Origin: Neurospora intermedia
Lineage: Eukaryota; Ascomycota; Sordariomycetes; Sordariales; Sordariaceae
DNA length: 64,000 nt
Reading direction: 5' to 3'
NCBI GenBank assembly: GCA_037102815.1
Contig: BTPP01000004.1
Coordinates: forward strand, 3,348,001-3,412,000
How positions within the stretch are numbered: the first letter of the stretch is position 1; every line of letters starts with the position of its first letter. This document shows positions 1 through 11,829 of this stretch, in pieces. The notes below the pieces were generated by a model. The model was given only the letters and a program-made list of their open reading frames with translations. It had not been told where the DNA came from and did not search any database. A program made the translations under genes and the position numbers.

Positions 1-2
1 TA

Positions 3-725
3 CCTTTAAAAAGCAGAGGCATTCTCGCACCTCCTCCATCACCCATCTCCCCCGTTCAAGGCATCCAAATACAGACCCGACAGTGCAAGCCCCTTCAAGC
101 CATTAGAAGTCACGCTCACGCCTCGATCTACAAGCCTTTGACAGCCATAGCGCCTGTGCTTACGCTTCCCTTGTTGCCGAGCCTGGAGACGGAGAAGGAG
201 GTGAGGAAGGTGCTGAAACGGGCGAAGAGAGGGTTAAAGATATTGGAGGAATTGGTTGCCTCTAGGTCGCAGGATTCAAATTTGGAGTTGTATTTGGATC
301 TGGATCTGAAGATGGGGATGGATGAGATGGATTTGAATCGGGAGCTTGCCCATGTTGGGAGTGGTGACCGTATGGATCTCGATCTAAACGGCTCTGGCAG
401 CGCCGACATGCATAGTTTTGGGCCTGGAGGACGACTCGGGACTGCGGGTTGTCGGAGGGATTCTCAGAAAATGATGACAAAGGAGAGGGAAATGGAGGCA
501 ATCCAGGAAGGTGTGGCCATGATGAGTCTCGAGGAGACGCGTGGGCTTCCACATCTGCGTGTACCTGATCGTAAGGTCGAGGGATTATTGACCGCTGGGT
601 TCTGTGGAACCGGCGTTAACTGGGAGGGCTTCCAAGGAGAAGTGCGCGATGACATGGTTGGTCGTGAGGAGCAGGCTCAAGATGAAGCGGTGCTGACTGG
701 CGTGGGCGGGTTGATGAGCATTTGA
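3..725 (+). CDS. 3' part of an unrecognised protein gene (5' end outside the window)
   Basis: The reading frame that ends with TGA at 723-725 is open back to the window edge, so the true start is probably upstream. The visible part is about 240 residues. It has a basic, helix-prone stretch near 180-250 (many K, R, E and L, perhaps coiled coil). After that comes an acidic Asp/Leu/Met-rich stretch near 290-400 and a Glu/Met-rich segment near 470-540. I see no recognisable domain, signal peptide or membrane segment. The AAAAGCAG at 8-15 could be a 3' splice site. Base composition resembles the neighbouring genes. It could also be non-coding DNA with a chance open frame. Confidence 0.4.
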   Translation, partial: PLKSRGILAPPPSPISPVQGIQIQTRQCKPLQAIRSHAHASIYKPLTAIAPVLTLPLLPSLETEKEVRKVLKRAKRGLKILEELVASRSQDSNLELYLDLDLKMGMDEMDLNRELAHVGSGDRMDLDLNGSGSADMHSFGPGGRLGTAGCRRDSQKMMTKEREMEAIQEGVAMMSLEETRGLPHLRVPDRKVEGLLTAGFCGTGVNWEGFQGEVRDDMVGREEQAQDEAVLTGVGGLMSI

Positions 726-2744
726 AGACGCGGCCCCGTTGATGCCGTCCTTGAACGGTAAAATGCCGAAAGGCGATAGCTAATTGGCTGGCGTAGATGA
801 CATATACGCTGAGAGAGTCGCGGAAGATCTGTATTCGTCGGAAAAACGAGGACAGAATGACGACGAGGATGCGAATAGATAGCCGGCAAAGCGGAGGGAA
901 GATAATGGCAGAGGTCGGCACAAAGGAATGAACAGGCGCATGGCCGCTGGATGCCCTGGCCCAAAGTTCTCCATCAACTGGGAGGACGATCACCTAAAGT
1001 TGGATGTGTGATGATCGGTAATTCGTCGTTTTCTCATCGAGGGTAGCTTGGACCTTAGTTTTTGGGCTAATGCGAGATTGATGTCTGCATGAAGCTGGGA
1101 GTCAGAGACGAACACATTCAGAAACAGCCGCTTTTGCCGTAACACAAGCATCAATACTCACAAAGATACATACCTGGCATCACCATAGCTTTCATTCGCT
1201 TCAATGAAACAAGAGGTTCGCTAAGAATGACTTTGGCAAGCAGCCCAGTTCCTCGAAAGTAGAAGATTGCAAATGTGTGGGGTTCACCCCTTTTCTTTGT
1301 TTACTTGGTCGTTACGTACGTACCGTACCTGGGAATGGGTTAGGGTTGTTATAGGACAGTTAGTGCAATCACCGGTGCCTCACTCGTGTTTCTGGGGACT
1401 TGCCGCGTTTCTTGTTCAAAATTATGCAGGGGAAACAAAAATGTATAGTCTAGGACTCTGGACATTCCCTTGCATATTTTTCGCCCGGCTGGTAGAGGTG
1501 GAAGGGCTTCTTTTCGAGCAGTGTCCGCCAAGCCGATCCTGAACATCATCACATGCCCCTGGTACTCCGTCCTAGCGGCCATGGGAAAGTTTCCAGAAGC
1601 CCACAAGGAGCCCCCGCACTGGAATGGGCGAATATGGGTTTCCGGTCCCCTACTCAGACGGTGCCAAGCGGTTTGAAAAGGTAGCGTGTTGATGTTGTGA
1701 AAAAAAAAAGCCAAATCGTGATCGTGTGAGGCTGCGGACTGTTCGAGACCAGGGCGACGCCTGCTCATGGGTGACGATAATGTACCTGATCAGCTGCCAT
1801 AACGTCAGATCGCTAACATTCCATCTTTGACGCTGTGCTGAGCTGGGCCCGTAGGCTACTATGACGTGCGAGTTTGTTGTAGATCGACATGTGTGTACAC
1901 AGGAAAACAGGTGATTGAGAAACTTCAGTCACCAATTCCATGTTTTCCACATGCGCCGATTAACATGATCACTATCATGCACTCACTACCGCATTGGGAA
2001 GGAAAAAAAGAGTATCAAAACCTTCTTGTATTTCGCGTTTCTTAGGCTAAGGCACTGCCTTGGTAAGTGCAAGCATGCAAAGCATTTAACGATCCGGGGA
2101 AGCATCGCAATGAATCATCAAGGCACGGGGCAAACCATTGAGACCATAACTCCATGAAAGCAGGAAATCCACAAAAGGCAAGGGGAGAGGACAGGGTCGC
2201 GAAACGATGGGATGTCGCCGTCCTTCCATGCACGAGGGTCCTTGGAGTGTAGAGAATCAAAGTGTACGAGTAGTACGGCAAAGTGTTCTTCTTGGCACGA
2301 TAAAATCCTTCAACACATAAGCGTAGGTATTGAGCCCAATGTTGTACACACTGATGCCGTTCAGTCCCCATAGGAAAGGGGATTCAGAAGCGGGGAATCT
2401 GTCAGGAAGGGCAGAGACAAAATGATGCGGTCGGTCCTAAGTTGCTCGGGGCATGGTACGGGGTGGTGCTGGCTGGAGGGATATCCGATTTCGTGCGTCG
2501 ATCGGTCGTTCACATATCGAGTCGGGGTTGACTGTTTGCTGTGTGCGCGCTCAGTCGAGGGTGGTGGGGAGGGTACATCCTGTTGTGACTGAATACCAGG
2601 AGAGTAAATCGCAACCTTTGAACATCACAATTTCACCGTGAACGCCGGAAAATGGTCATCTTGTTGTCTGTCCCGAATGAATGTTTCGTCATTCAGAATG
2701 GTATTTCATTTGACGCCTCCCGACAGATGTTGGGTAGAGGAAAT
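726..2744. other. Intergenic stretch, no supported gene
   Basis: I see no open frame with a credible start, splice pattern or recognisable protein in these 2.0 kb. The stretch includes a GGGTTAGGGTT telomere-like motif near 1337-1347 and a short A run near 1699-1708. The right end should hold the 3' UTR of RPL29. Confidence 0.6.
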
Positions 2745-3174
2745 CTAAGCAGTCTCGCGCTTGCCCTCCTTGAACTCCTTCTGTAAAGTTGTTAGCGAAA
2801 CACGTTCTTTCGTGGTCTTGTTGCGAATCGGGATCGAAGCGTACCAGAGCCTTGGCAGTGCCATGGAGAGCATGACGATGGTTGCGGCGGAACTTGGGGT
2901 CAGTGCCCTTGAGGGAAGGGTATCTGGAAGTCTTGGGCTTCTTGATACTGTTATCGCGAAGAGAAATTCGTCAGCACTTCGAGCTCATTCGGACATCGTC
3001 ATCTTCTCCTCCTCGGTTATCAAGTGGTGATGCTGGGGCGGTCGTACCCGTTGCGGTGAGCCTTCCGCGACTGGTTGTGCTGAGACGAGTTCTTGGACTC
3101 TGTTGAAAACGATCAGTATTCCATTATTTCGACATGACGATATTCTGACGGCAGAGGCACAACATACTGGCCAT
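2745..3174 (-). CDS. RPL29: 60S ribosomal protein L29 (eL29)
   Basis: Small basic protein of the large cytosolic ribosomal subunit. The four exons on the minus strand are 3168-3174, 3048-3099, 2845-2947 and 2745-2780, with introns of 68, 100 and 64 bp. Spliced, they give 65 residues. The protein starts MAKSKNSSQHNQSRKAHRNG, has the family core GIKKPK...RYPSLKGTDPKFRRN...HALHG, and ends KEFKEGKRETA. This matches eL29 along its whole length, and all exon phases agree. The first exon is only 7 nt (ATG GCC A), so ORF-based annotation easily misses the gene. The next gene, the peroxisomal carrier, lies on the same strand, and its 3' end is 531 bp upstream of this ATG. Confidence 0.96.
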
Positions 3175-3705
3175 TGCGACTGATTTCCGGCGTCAAACAA
3201 ACAGACGTTATGTTCGGAGGCTGCTGGGGTTGCAAGGTCAGACAAGCGAGTTTATTTCCTGCGCCAAATGTGGGAGAATTTCCACTGCCCTAATTTGGTG
3301 GGAGTGGCTGGTGTGTGGCTGCAGCTTGGTTACGCCACACTTGGTTATCACTGCAACTTCGCACTACAGCAACCTGGAGCTGGGTGGAGACATTGAATGG
3401 TTTCCTCTTGGCGCGACAACTCCGAGTCGGCTCTCAGCTTTAACTTTGCTCTGGGCATCTGAATCACAATCACTGTCGGCAAAGATCAAGGCTGAACTCA
3501 TAAAGGTCTTTGTATCCAAGGGATATCTATCCGCTCTATATAACCAGGTCCGGCTGAAAGATGAAACCCAAGTAGCAGAAGATTACCGAATTGTGAGTAT
3601 GATTCCCCAAACACGACCGCCATCAAATGCAGCAGAAATACAGTACAAGCGGAACGTTAAAGTCATGATATGTGCGTTCGTTGTTCAAGAAATGGAAGGG
3701 AGCGT
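3175..3705. other. RPL29 promoter region and 3' flank of the carrier gene
   Basis: This gap of 531 bp lies between the RPL29 start codon and the carrier stop codon. Both genes are on the minus strand, so it should hold the RPL29 promoter and the carrier 3' UTR. A plus-strand frame running through it from 3230 shows no family resemblance and overlaps the carrier exons, so I treat it as chance. Confidence 0.6.
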
Positions 3706-4905
3706 CTACTTGGCGATGACGGGGGACGCAACCTTTGCCGCGGCAGCCAAAGCAGCGGCCTTGCCGAGCTGCTGCGACCGAAGCTTCGAAAGGAAGCGCA
3801 TAAAGAGGATGAACATGAGCTCGACCCTATAATGCAATATGTCAGTATTTCGCTGTAATGAATATCGTGGATGATTTTTCGTAACGTACCGCTCCTTGGT
3901 CATCATCAAGATACCTTGTACTAAAAAGCCCTTGAGAAGCTGGGGCCCGATACCCTTGAACAAACTCAAAGCGCCCTCATTCTTGACAATGAACTCCATC
4001 ACCTCGACGAAGCTCTTGAAAGGCTTGCCGTTGCGAGCCGCGGGAGGCTTGGATTGCAGGCCTACCTTGGCGACAATGAGGGGCTGGGTGACGATGGTGG
4101 CAATCGACTTGGACAATGCGCCAAGAACTACAGAGCAATTGTTAGCCAAGCATATCGCATAATCTTCCAGAACTCAAACTTACGGAAAGCCTCCCAGGGC
4201 TTTAGGGTGTTCTTTCCCGGGAAAAGAATATCCTTCAGCCTCTCGTACGCGCCATATGTGATGGCCGGGTTGACAACCAGAACCAAGCTAGCCTTCAAGC
4301 CTCTCCAAAGTCCGGTAATGCCATCCTCGCCCTCGACAACCTCCCGAGCGGTATCGATGATGCCTTTCCTGTCCTCCTTGCTTTGCGTCTGCTGGCGGGT
4401 GGTGACGACCGCGACTGGAATGGTGAAAAGCTGGCCGAGCGCACCGGCAACGGCGCCAAGGGACAACTCAGCGGCCGTCGAGGGGTGGGCATCCGATTTT
4501 TGGTACTGGAGATACAGCGTGCGGACGATCGAATACCAGTAGAAGTAGGCGAAGTTGCTCGACGTGACACCCAGTAGCGCACCGTTCATGCCAGCATAAA
4601 GACCCGCAATACCCTCGGCATTCTTGATCTTGGTGAGAGCGTCCCATGTTCCCTTGTAGTGAACCTCATTGCTGGCCGTAGCCTCTTGCTTTTCAACGTC
4701 GGCGGACTTCTTGACTTGGACTTGAAGTTTCGTCTTGATGCTGCAGTTCTCACACAGTCAGTGACTGCTAGAAAGAGGGCAAGAAAGAGAGGTGTACACA
4801 CAGATCAAGTGGGTATACAAGCACATTGGCGAAAGCGGCACCAGCAGCGCCGGCCGTGGCCTTCCCCCAGGGGCCCAATTGGGCGGGCTTTGAGTGTGCT
4901 GCCAT
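3706..4905 (-). CDS. ANT1: Peroxisomal adenine nucleotide carrier (ANT1/PMP47, SLC25A17 type)
   Basis: Mitochondrial-carrier-family protein of the peroxisomal membrane. The family exchanges cytosolic ATP for AMP so that fatty acids can be activated inside peroxisomes. Exons on the minus strand are 4802-4905, 4184-4740, 3890-4127 and 3706-3826 (introns 61, 56 and 63 bp), giving 339 residues. The three carrier repeats are visible through PLDLIKTKLQ, PVAVVTTRQQT and PLIVAKVGLQ. PVAVVTTRQQ and the late MMTKERVELMFIL segment are typical of the PMP47 branch rather than of the mitochondrial ADP/ATP carrier. The start was chosen at MAAHSKPAQLGPWGKA because it directly precedes the first membrane helix. 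The C-terminus is rich in Ala and Lys. Exon phases are consistent throughout. Confidence 0.92.
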
Positions 4906-7900
4906 TGTTGACTGTTACTTTGATATCTAGAAAGACTCTGGACGCTCGGGGCGGGAGTTCGAAGTAGTGGTTCAGACGGAAAGGGTCGCGCGGTGTTGGT
5001 TGGCGCAATCGCTGGCTCGAGATCCCCGCTTGTGTCAATGTCGTGTGGGACGGCAGGACCAGTGTATAATTTGGGTAGAAAGGTATCGCGACACCGGAAA
5101 ATAAAATGATAAAAGGCAAATGCGAACAAGAACAAAAAATGGGGGTTTTACAGTATCAAAAGTGAAAGGCAAGATAGGAAAGGATATGCGACCTAATGAT
5201 AACAACACACACGACACAGGGAAGGAAATCGGTGACGACAAGTACGGACCGACGGGCGCAAGAAGGGGGGCGCCCAGGTGGTTCCTTTACAACGATTTTA
5301 GGTTATTTCAGACCGTCCAAATGACTTGTACCGAGGCCGGCGGTGGGACTCCGACTATTTGGCGGTCTCGACGGGGCAACCTCACAAGGGAAGTGGAATC
5401 CAGTCTAGGACATGGGAAAGTGGAATGAATGGAAAGCAATCACCCAGGAGCTTTTCAAAGGTCTTCCCCCTCCCCAGAAAAAAAAGAAGCCAAAGTAACC
5501 CGTGATGGACGATAACCGGATAACCACCGACAACCTCGGCACACCTCCAGTTCCCCAATAAATTTGGAGCAGCCCGTCGCTGCGACACGGCAGTGTCTGC
5601 TGTTTCGTTGTTACTTTGCAGAAGGCCGCGGCATCTCCCAGGCAGGGCCACACAGGGGCCTTGATGCCCCAATCGGATGAGGTTTTGCGACTTTTGGGGT
5701 TCCAGGTTGCGTTCCCGTCCCCACGATTGCGTCGATAAAGATTCCCCGGATCCCCAGCTTTTCAAGCCATTGCGTCTTGCTTCTTCCTGTCTTTCTTTTG
5801 CAGTTATCAGATCAGATAAGGCGGCAGGACACTACGACCTCTCATTCGACAACAGTTTCCACCATGTAAGGGGACCAACGGGAATTTACTGCATAGTATA
5901 TGCGACGTCAGCGACCGAATTCCGACTCTCTTTCCCCGGGCTCTTCGGATTAAGCAACTTCGTTCTCCAGAGCAAAGCCAAACTCGATGATGCAGTACCG
6001 AGGCATCATTGCGACCGTCTCCATCTGTGGACCTCGTACACAGCACGATGATCCAGTCAACCAGCGACATCCAGCCCTCCAAGCCTTTATACTCGACGTG
6101 CTTCTCAGGGAGGAACTGCTTTTCGCCAAGCACTACATAAGTCTGGCAAAATCTGGTCGAAAGTTGCCATCAAATTCCAACAGGAGGCTTGATGGGTAAA
6201 TCATCCTTTGACTCCGATCTGAGGGGATCCCCACAAGTGCTGAAACAAGTTGCGAGCTGACGAAGAGTTTTGGATCATTGAACTCAAACCAGAGATTTCG
6301 GTGGGCATTGTTCTTCAAAGACGATTCAAGGAGTTGAGTCAATGAAAGACCGAAAATGCATTTTATGGGGCGTCAGGTTTGTCGGCTTTTGTTCCTCAAC
6401 CAGACTCTTAAGTTGTTAGGAGGTGTTGTGGCCATGGCTTGGAGAATTGGAAGCGAAGACTGGTTATAAATCCTGCGAGACCGTTCTCTGCTGCCATGAC
6501 ACATCGTTGAAGCGGTTCTTCCCGCCCGCTCTCTGGCAACACATCCGAGGATCGTGTTCGGCGAGCCCGGAGGTGCTGATAGAGAAGGTCTTGCGCATAG
6601 GATGGTTATTGGTTAACGTTTTGCTCCAAGACATCCGAATGACGATTCTGCCGCAACCAGTACCATAATTCTTGATATTTAAGATTCCCAAGCCATTGGC
6701 GCACACGGCTGTGAAGATAGCACTACTATAGCGCTTATAGGGTGGCTGAGTAGCCTAGCTCCCAAGACAGGCATAAGACCAACCAACGATCAACTTGTGT
6801 TGTTCACCGTTCTCACCGTTTCGTCATCCAAGCCATGATCCTGTACCTATCTGTGCGGACCGTAATTCTTTCGGGATGCAATTGCATCTCTGGCTTCCTT
6901 TGGCGGTGGCCCGATCCCTAAGTCGGCGATCAGGAAACCCGAAGGCCCCCACGTCCCAGCTGAAATCATATGCCTGTCACAGTGGAGGCTCTCTCGGCAC
7001 CGCCAACCGGGCCATTGAAGGAGCACCCGGCGATCAGGTTGAAGAGAACTTTGTTGGCCCAGGAACGCATGCCGAGGCCGCTAAAGGCACTAGAACTAAA
7101 GGCCGCAATGCCCCACCATGGCCTCATGGCATGATGCGACGGGAGGCTCCAGGTCCAGGGCGCAGGAACAGCAGATCCCCTCATCCCGTCACTGCCCGTG
7201 GCGGGGCTCTTGCATCGCCGTCCGTGATCTTGATGTCAGTTTGTACCTTATCGGCCGATGCGGGGTACCGTCGGTGCTGTTTTGACAGCGTTGACTTCAG
7301 TACATACCTTGATACTTTTCGGAAAAGGGAAATTGTAAAGTTGAGAAATAATACACCTGACGAGTAGCTGTAGTAGCTTGGGATATTGTTTGGGCTTTTT
7401 CCATTCCACTTCCCAGTTCCAAACTCTTCGAAATGACCCTTGGGGGGGTTTCAAACTGACTCGTCCGCCATATCTGCTTTTTGTCATCCAAGACCCAGGG
7501 CAAGCAAGTGTCAACTCTTTTCTCATCACCCTCCCAGCCCCCGACTCCGTCACTTCCACTTACCAACCCCGTCTCCAACTCCAACTCACGATTCACCAGT
7601 GATATGGCCAACCTCTGCACGCCAAGGTTCCAGTGATAGAAAAGGTAGGGATCTCGTTTCCCAGATAGGCCGGTAGGGCTTCCCCTGTCTCACCCGCCAC
7701 GCCGTCCGTCCTGCAGCACAACGGCATTCACTCCGACGTGAAAGCGAGGCCCATGTACATACTCCGACTTGTGCGACGATTCCAAACGGCCTGTGTGGAG
7801 TCAAGGTCTAACTCGCCTCCAGCAACCCAGATCAATGGTTAGGGTTAGGGTTAGTCGTGGAGACTCAGGAGTAGCCGTTTAGAGGCACCCCGCATGTGAA

Positions 7901-8789
7901 TGTGACGGAATTGAGCGCTTCGAAAGATGTAGGTGGGTTTGGACACTCATTGTCGTTGTTCAAATGATGAGACTCGGTGACGGTTGCTGGCGCCGGCGCA
8001 AAGTCAATGCCAAGCTTGGGGTCTTTGGCTAGAGCTTGGCTGTCGGTTTCCTATCGGTTTGGCCCCACACTGAAAGGCAGTTCAGTTTGGAATCAAGCAC
8101 AGTCGGATTATCCGAGACGAGGAATGGACTTTTGCCAGAATCTCCACCGACACTGTTGGCACCACCGCGGAATGTTGCACCGCCCTGAGCTGGCTCGGGT
8201 TCCGCAAACCTCAGAGCCGGGGATACCTCCTGCAGGACGACCCGTCGGTGCCCCATTTGGGAATCCAAGTGCACAGAAGAACGGGCCGTTTACATGTTCG
8301 GCTTCCACGGCCAAGAGCTAAAAAACATCCGGTGTGCTGGAGTCGATGCCAAAGACGGATGGACATTCGCTGCAGCCAAGAATCACATCAAGGCGGCGTC
8401 CCCAGTTTCAGCAAGTGGAAGCTCGATACACGAGGTCGTTGTCTGGGGTCCCGTTCCTTTTCGCAAAATATACTTAGTACGTTATTGAGCAATCGAGCCT
8501 CTTTATTCGTCGTCACTTATCCTGTCCTTGATTCGACCTTGACAAGAGAAATAGAACTAGTCTGACTAGTCTAGCTACGCTACTCATTTGATCCGTGTCA
8601 TCTATCCATCCACATTTGCTGTCATCTGGATCCCAGTCGGCATTCGTCCTTAACATTGCCTTTATATATACTTCAAACCCATATTTCGCAATAGTCCGCC
8701 CAACTGCGGTCCCAGGAGAGGACTCGAGGACTGGGCATCCCAAATTATGCATACAGGTCTTACACCATTATCCTTTCACAAGTGTCACG
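4906..8789. other. Long divergent intergenic region
   Basis: These 3.9 kb lie between two divergently transcribed genes. Several frames of 70-190 codons exist on both strands, but none has recognisable family features or a consistent splice pattern. A minus-strand frame around 6966-7184 is hydrophobic in its middle and could be part of a small membrane protein, but I could not support it. A telomere-type repeat lies at 7838-7855. The ends should carry the promoters of the carrier gene and palB. Confidence 0.55.
7838..7855 (+). repeat. Interstitial telomere-like repeat
   Basis: GGTTAGGGTTAGGGTTAG, about three units of the TTAGGG repeat used by most filamentous fungi. It sits about 940 bp upstream of palB. 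It may be a Tbf1/Reb-type binding site or a relic of break repair. It is too short to be a former chromosome end. Confidence 0.7.
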
Positions 8790-11700
8790 ATGGAGGCTAG
8801 AGCTCTGGTAATGCCCGACACCCTCTAGATCATGTCTCTATATGAGCTTTACATCTAACTTTGTTGCAAGGAACACGAGCGTCGTCTCGCCGAATCCCAT
8901 GGCCAAGAAGCCCTCAAACATGCCATTGCGGCCGCCGAGATTTACATGCGCGCAGCCGAAAAAGCCGCCAACCCCAAAGACCGCAACCGCCTACAGCGGA
9001 AATGTAGCGACCTCATAGCCCTTGGCGAACGACTCAAAGCCAATGCAAAATCCGCCGCTACTTCTGCCCGCTCGCCAGTGCCCGAATCGACGCGGACCCT
9101 GACCATTGCCGAGAAAACTCTTCTTCTGAAATCGTCCAAGTTGCATGGCAATATCTTTCCACCGTGGGAGAAGACACCAGCTTCGGATGAGTTTGCCGCC
9201 TCAAAGGCAGCTGATGGGTGCTATACGTATGTTATGACAGATTTTGAGATGTGAAATGGCCTTGTCTCACTGTTCCACAGGGACCATTCACCCTTTACTC
9301 TCTCCCCTGAGCAGCAAGACATATTTGCCGGCTGGAAGAGGCCACATGAGATTTTCATGGATGTGCCGGAACGCGGGGCAGACGTCTTCATGACTGCGAC
9401 GGAAAGCATTGATCTCGGTCAGGATTTGGCAACCGATTGTTCGGTCGTGGCAAGCTTGTGTGCTGCTGTCCGGCAATTCGGCCCAAGAACAGGCTCGGTA
9501 AGAACACAGGACCGCCTTTCTGTGATACATATGCAGTCTCACTAACACAGAGCAGTTGCTTTCCTCTCTCATGTATCCTTATGACGACGACGTCAAACGA
9601 CCAGCCGTGTCACAAAATGGCAAGTACATCTTCCGCATGTACTTCAATGGCTGTTGGCGCAAGGTGCTCATAGACGACCGTCTTCCGACCTCTTCCTCCG
9701 AGCGCACGCTTTATGTAGTGGACCGACGCAATCCATATCTGATCTGGCCGGCATTGATCGAGAAAGCCTACTTGAAGATTCGAGGCGGCTATGACTTTCC
9801 TGGCAGCAACTCTGGCACGGACTTACACGCTCTTACCGGTTGGATTCCAGAGCAAATATTTCTTCAAACGTGAGAAACACTCCCTTTCGTTCCGTCCATA
9901 GCCGTTGAGATGCTAAGTGAAATTGACAGCGATGACATCGAGCTGAATGAGACATGGAGCCGTATCAAGACAGCGTACGAACAAGGCAACGCGCTAGTGA
10001 CACTTGGTACCGGCAAACTCTCCCGTGAGGAAGAGCGAACCCTCGGCCTGGTTAGAGAGCACGACTACGCAGTACTTGACCTTCGAAATGACGGAAACAA
10101 CCGACTCTTCCTAGTGAAGAACCCATGGCGGGACAGCTTGGTATGGACGGGTGTAGGATCAACTGCCACCTCGAGCACCGACAGGAGCGGATCCCCAGAA
10201 GAGAGCATGTCCAACACCTTCTGGATGACCTTTGAGGATGTCCTCCAACACTTCGACTCACTCTACGTCAACTGGAGTCCTTCCCTCTTCCGGTTCCGTC
10301 AAGACCACCACTTTACATGGACAATCCCTCCAAAAGCCGAAGAGCTCGTCTTCACCCAAAACCCACAATACAGCATCCTCTCCCACACTGGCAGCCCAGT
10401 CTGGGTCCTCCTCAACCGGCACTGGCAAGACTCGGAACTCGACATCCTCCGCGAACGCAAGCAAGAACACGACTTCCACCAGCCCCTAAAATCCCTTGGC
10501 TACATGTCCCTCTCCCTCTTTGCCTCCCACCCGCCCGGTACGCGCATCCCCCTCTCCGAAGGCTCCCACCACGCCCTGCACCAAGGTCCCTACGTCGACA
10601 GCCCCAACACGCTCCTCCGCTACTCTCCCACGCCCGGCGTTGCCCAAACCCTCGTTATTGCTCAATCGGACCTCCCGCTCCCTTCCTACTCCTTCACCCT
10701 CTCCTTCTTCTCTAACTCGCCCTTAACCATCTCCCCGGCCTCCGACCCGCTTCCCTATAACGAAACCATCACGGGGGCCTGGACCCGCCGCACAGCCGGC
10801 GGCTCAACCGTCTACCCATCCTACGTCACCAACCCACAGTACGCCCTCACGCTCACCCGCCCTTCTCCCTTGTCTCTGGTCCTCAGCACCGAGAGGGCCG
10901 ACAACCTCCCCGTGCACATTGCGGTCCTCTACTCCAACGGCGGACAACGCGTCACGGCCGTCGTGGGGCGGGATCTCATTTGTTCGAGCGCCGAGTATCA
11001 AAGGGGGTGCACGTTTGCTTCTACGCTGCCTTCTTCCAACACTTCCAACGTTACCTCCTCCGTGGCATCCATGCACAACCACGGACACACCACCTCCTCC
11101 CTCATCGACCCGGGCACCTACACCATAGTCCTCTCCACCTACGAGCCCGGGCAAACAGGCCGGTACTCCCTCCGCGTCAGCGCCGCTTGCCCATTTACTA
11201 TCGAGCCGATCCTGTCGGACGCAGCAGGGCGTTTACGCACGCCCGCTCCCTCGCCTGCCACCTTCCGCCAAGGCGAGGGAAGGGTCCGCGCCCGCGTCGA
11301 CGTCGCCAGACTCACCCGCGCCAGCGTATTAGCGCGATCCGTCAAGACGGGATCTACTACACAAAAGACGGCCATGGTGCGAGTAGCCCTCGAACTAGGT
11401 ACTATCGAAGGACGAAAGCGAGTCTTAGCCAGCACGGCTTCAGGAGGCGGGGGCGAGTTGGCGGCTAGTCTCAGTAATCTCAGTCTTTCAGAGAGGCTCG
11501 GAGGGATCGGCGGGATTGGAGCAGGACATATACATGGCGGGCCGGGTACCACTGAAGGGGATGGATACAGCGCCAAGGGGGAGTTTGCGGATGCCAGTCT
11601 TGGTTTAAGAACAAGGGAGGTGGATTTGGATCCGGATGTGATTAGGGTGTATGGAGGATTGTGGTTGGTTGTTGAGCAAATTGGTGGTGGTGGTCAGGGT

Positions 11701-11829
11701 CATGTAACTGAGGGGAGTGATGATGGTGGTGGTGGTGGTGGTGGTAGTGGTGGCGACGGAGTACATGTTGAAATTTCGAGTGATGGGGTTGTGAATATTG
11801 GGGAGTGGGAGGTTGCTAATGAGGATTAA
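8790..11829 (+). CDS. palB: PalB/Rim13 calpain-like cysteine protease
   Basis: Calpain-family protease of the fungal ambient-pH pathway. It acts on ESCRT-III-decorated membranes in the step that leads to processing of the PacC transcription factor. Exons are 8790-8807, 8871-9226, 9281-9497, 9556-9869 and 9930-11829 (introns 63, 54, 58 and 60 bp), giving 934 residues. Residues about 5-90 form an N-terminal MIT-like helical region (KHAIAAAEIYMRAAEKA). The protease core follows, with catalytic Cys at about 178 in DLATDCSVVAS, His at about 346 in REHDYAV and Asn at about 366 in VKNPWR. Beta-rich calpain-type domains fill the C-terminal half. The tail carries a (Gly)7 run from a GGT microsatellite. 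Exon phases all agree, and all three catalytic residues are present, so the enzyme looks active. The first exon encodes only MEARAL. Confidence 0.94.
11725..11756 (+). repeat. (GGT)n microsatellite within palB
   Basis: Run of GGT triplets with one AGT interruption. It encodes a Gly-rich stretch near the palB C-terminus. The length may vary between strains. Confidence 0.8.

Noticed and set aside
3230-3832. Plus-strand 200-codon frame
   Set aside because: It overlaps carrier exons on the other strand, has no family features, and its first half lies in the RPL29 promoter.
6795-7367. Plus-strand 190-codon frame and the opposite hydrophobic frame at 6966-7184
   Set aside because: Composition is not coding-like throughout, there is no recognisable domain, and no consistent splice partners were found.
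10232-11576. Several frames antisense to or shifted from palB exon 5
   Set aside because: They are Pro/Ser/Arg-rich shadows of the palB reading frame in GC-rich coding DNA.
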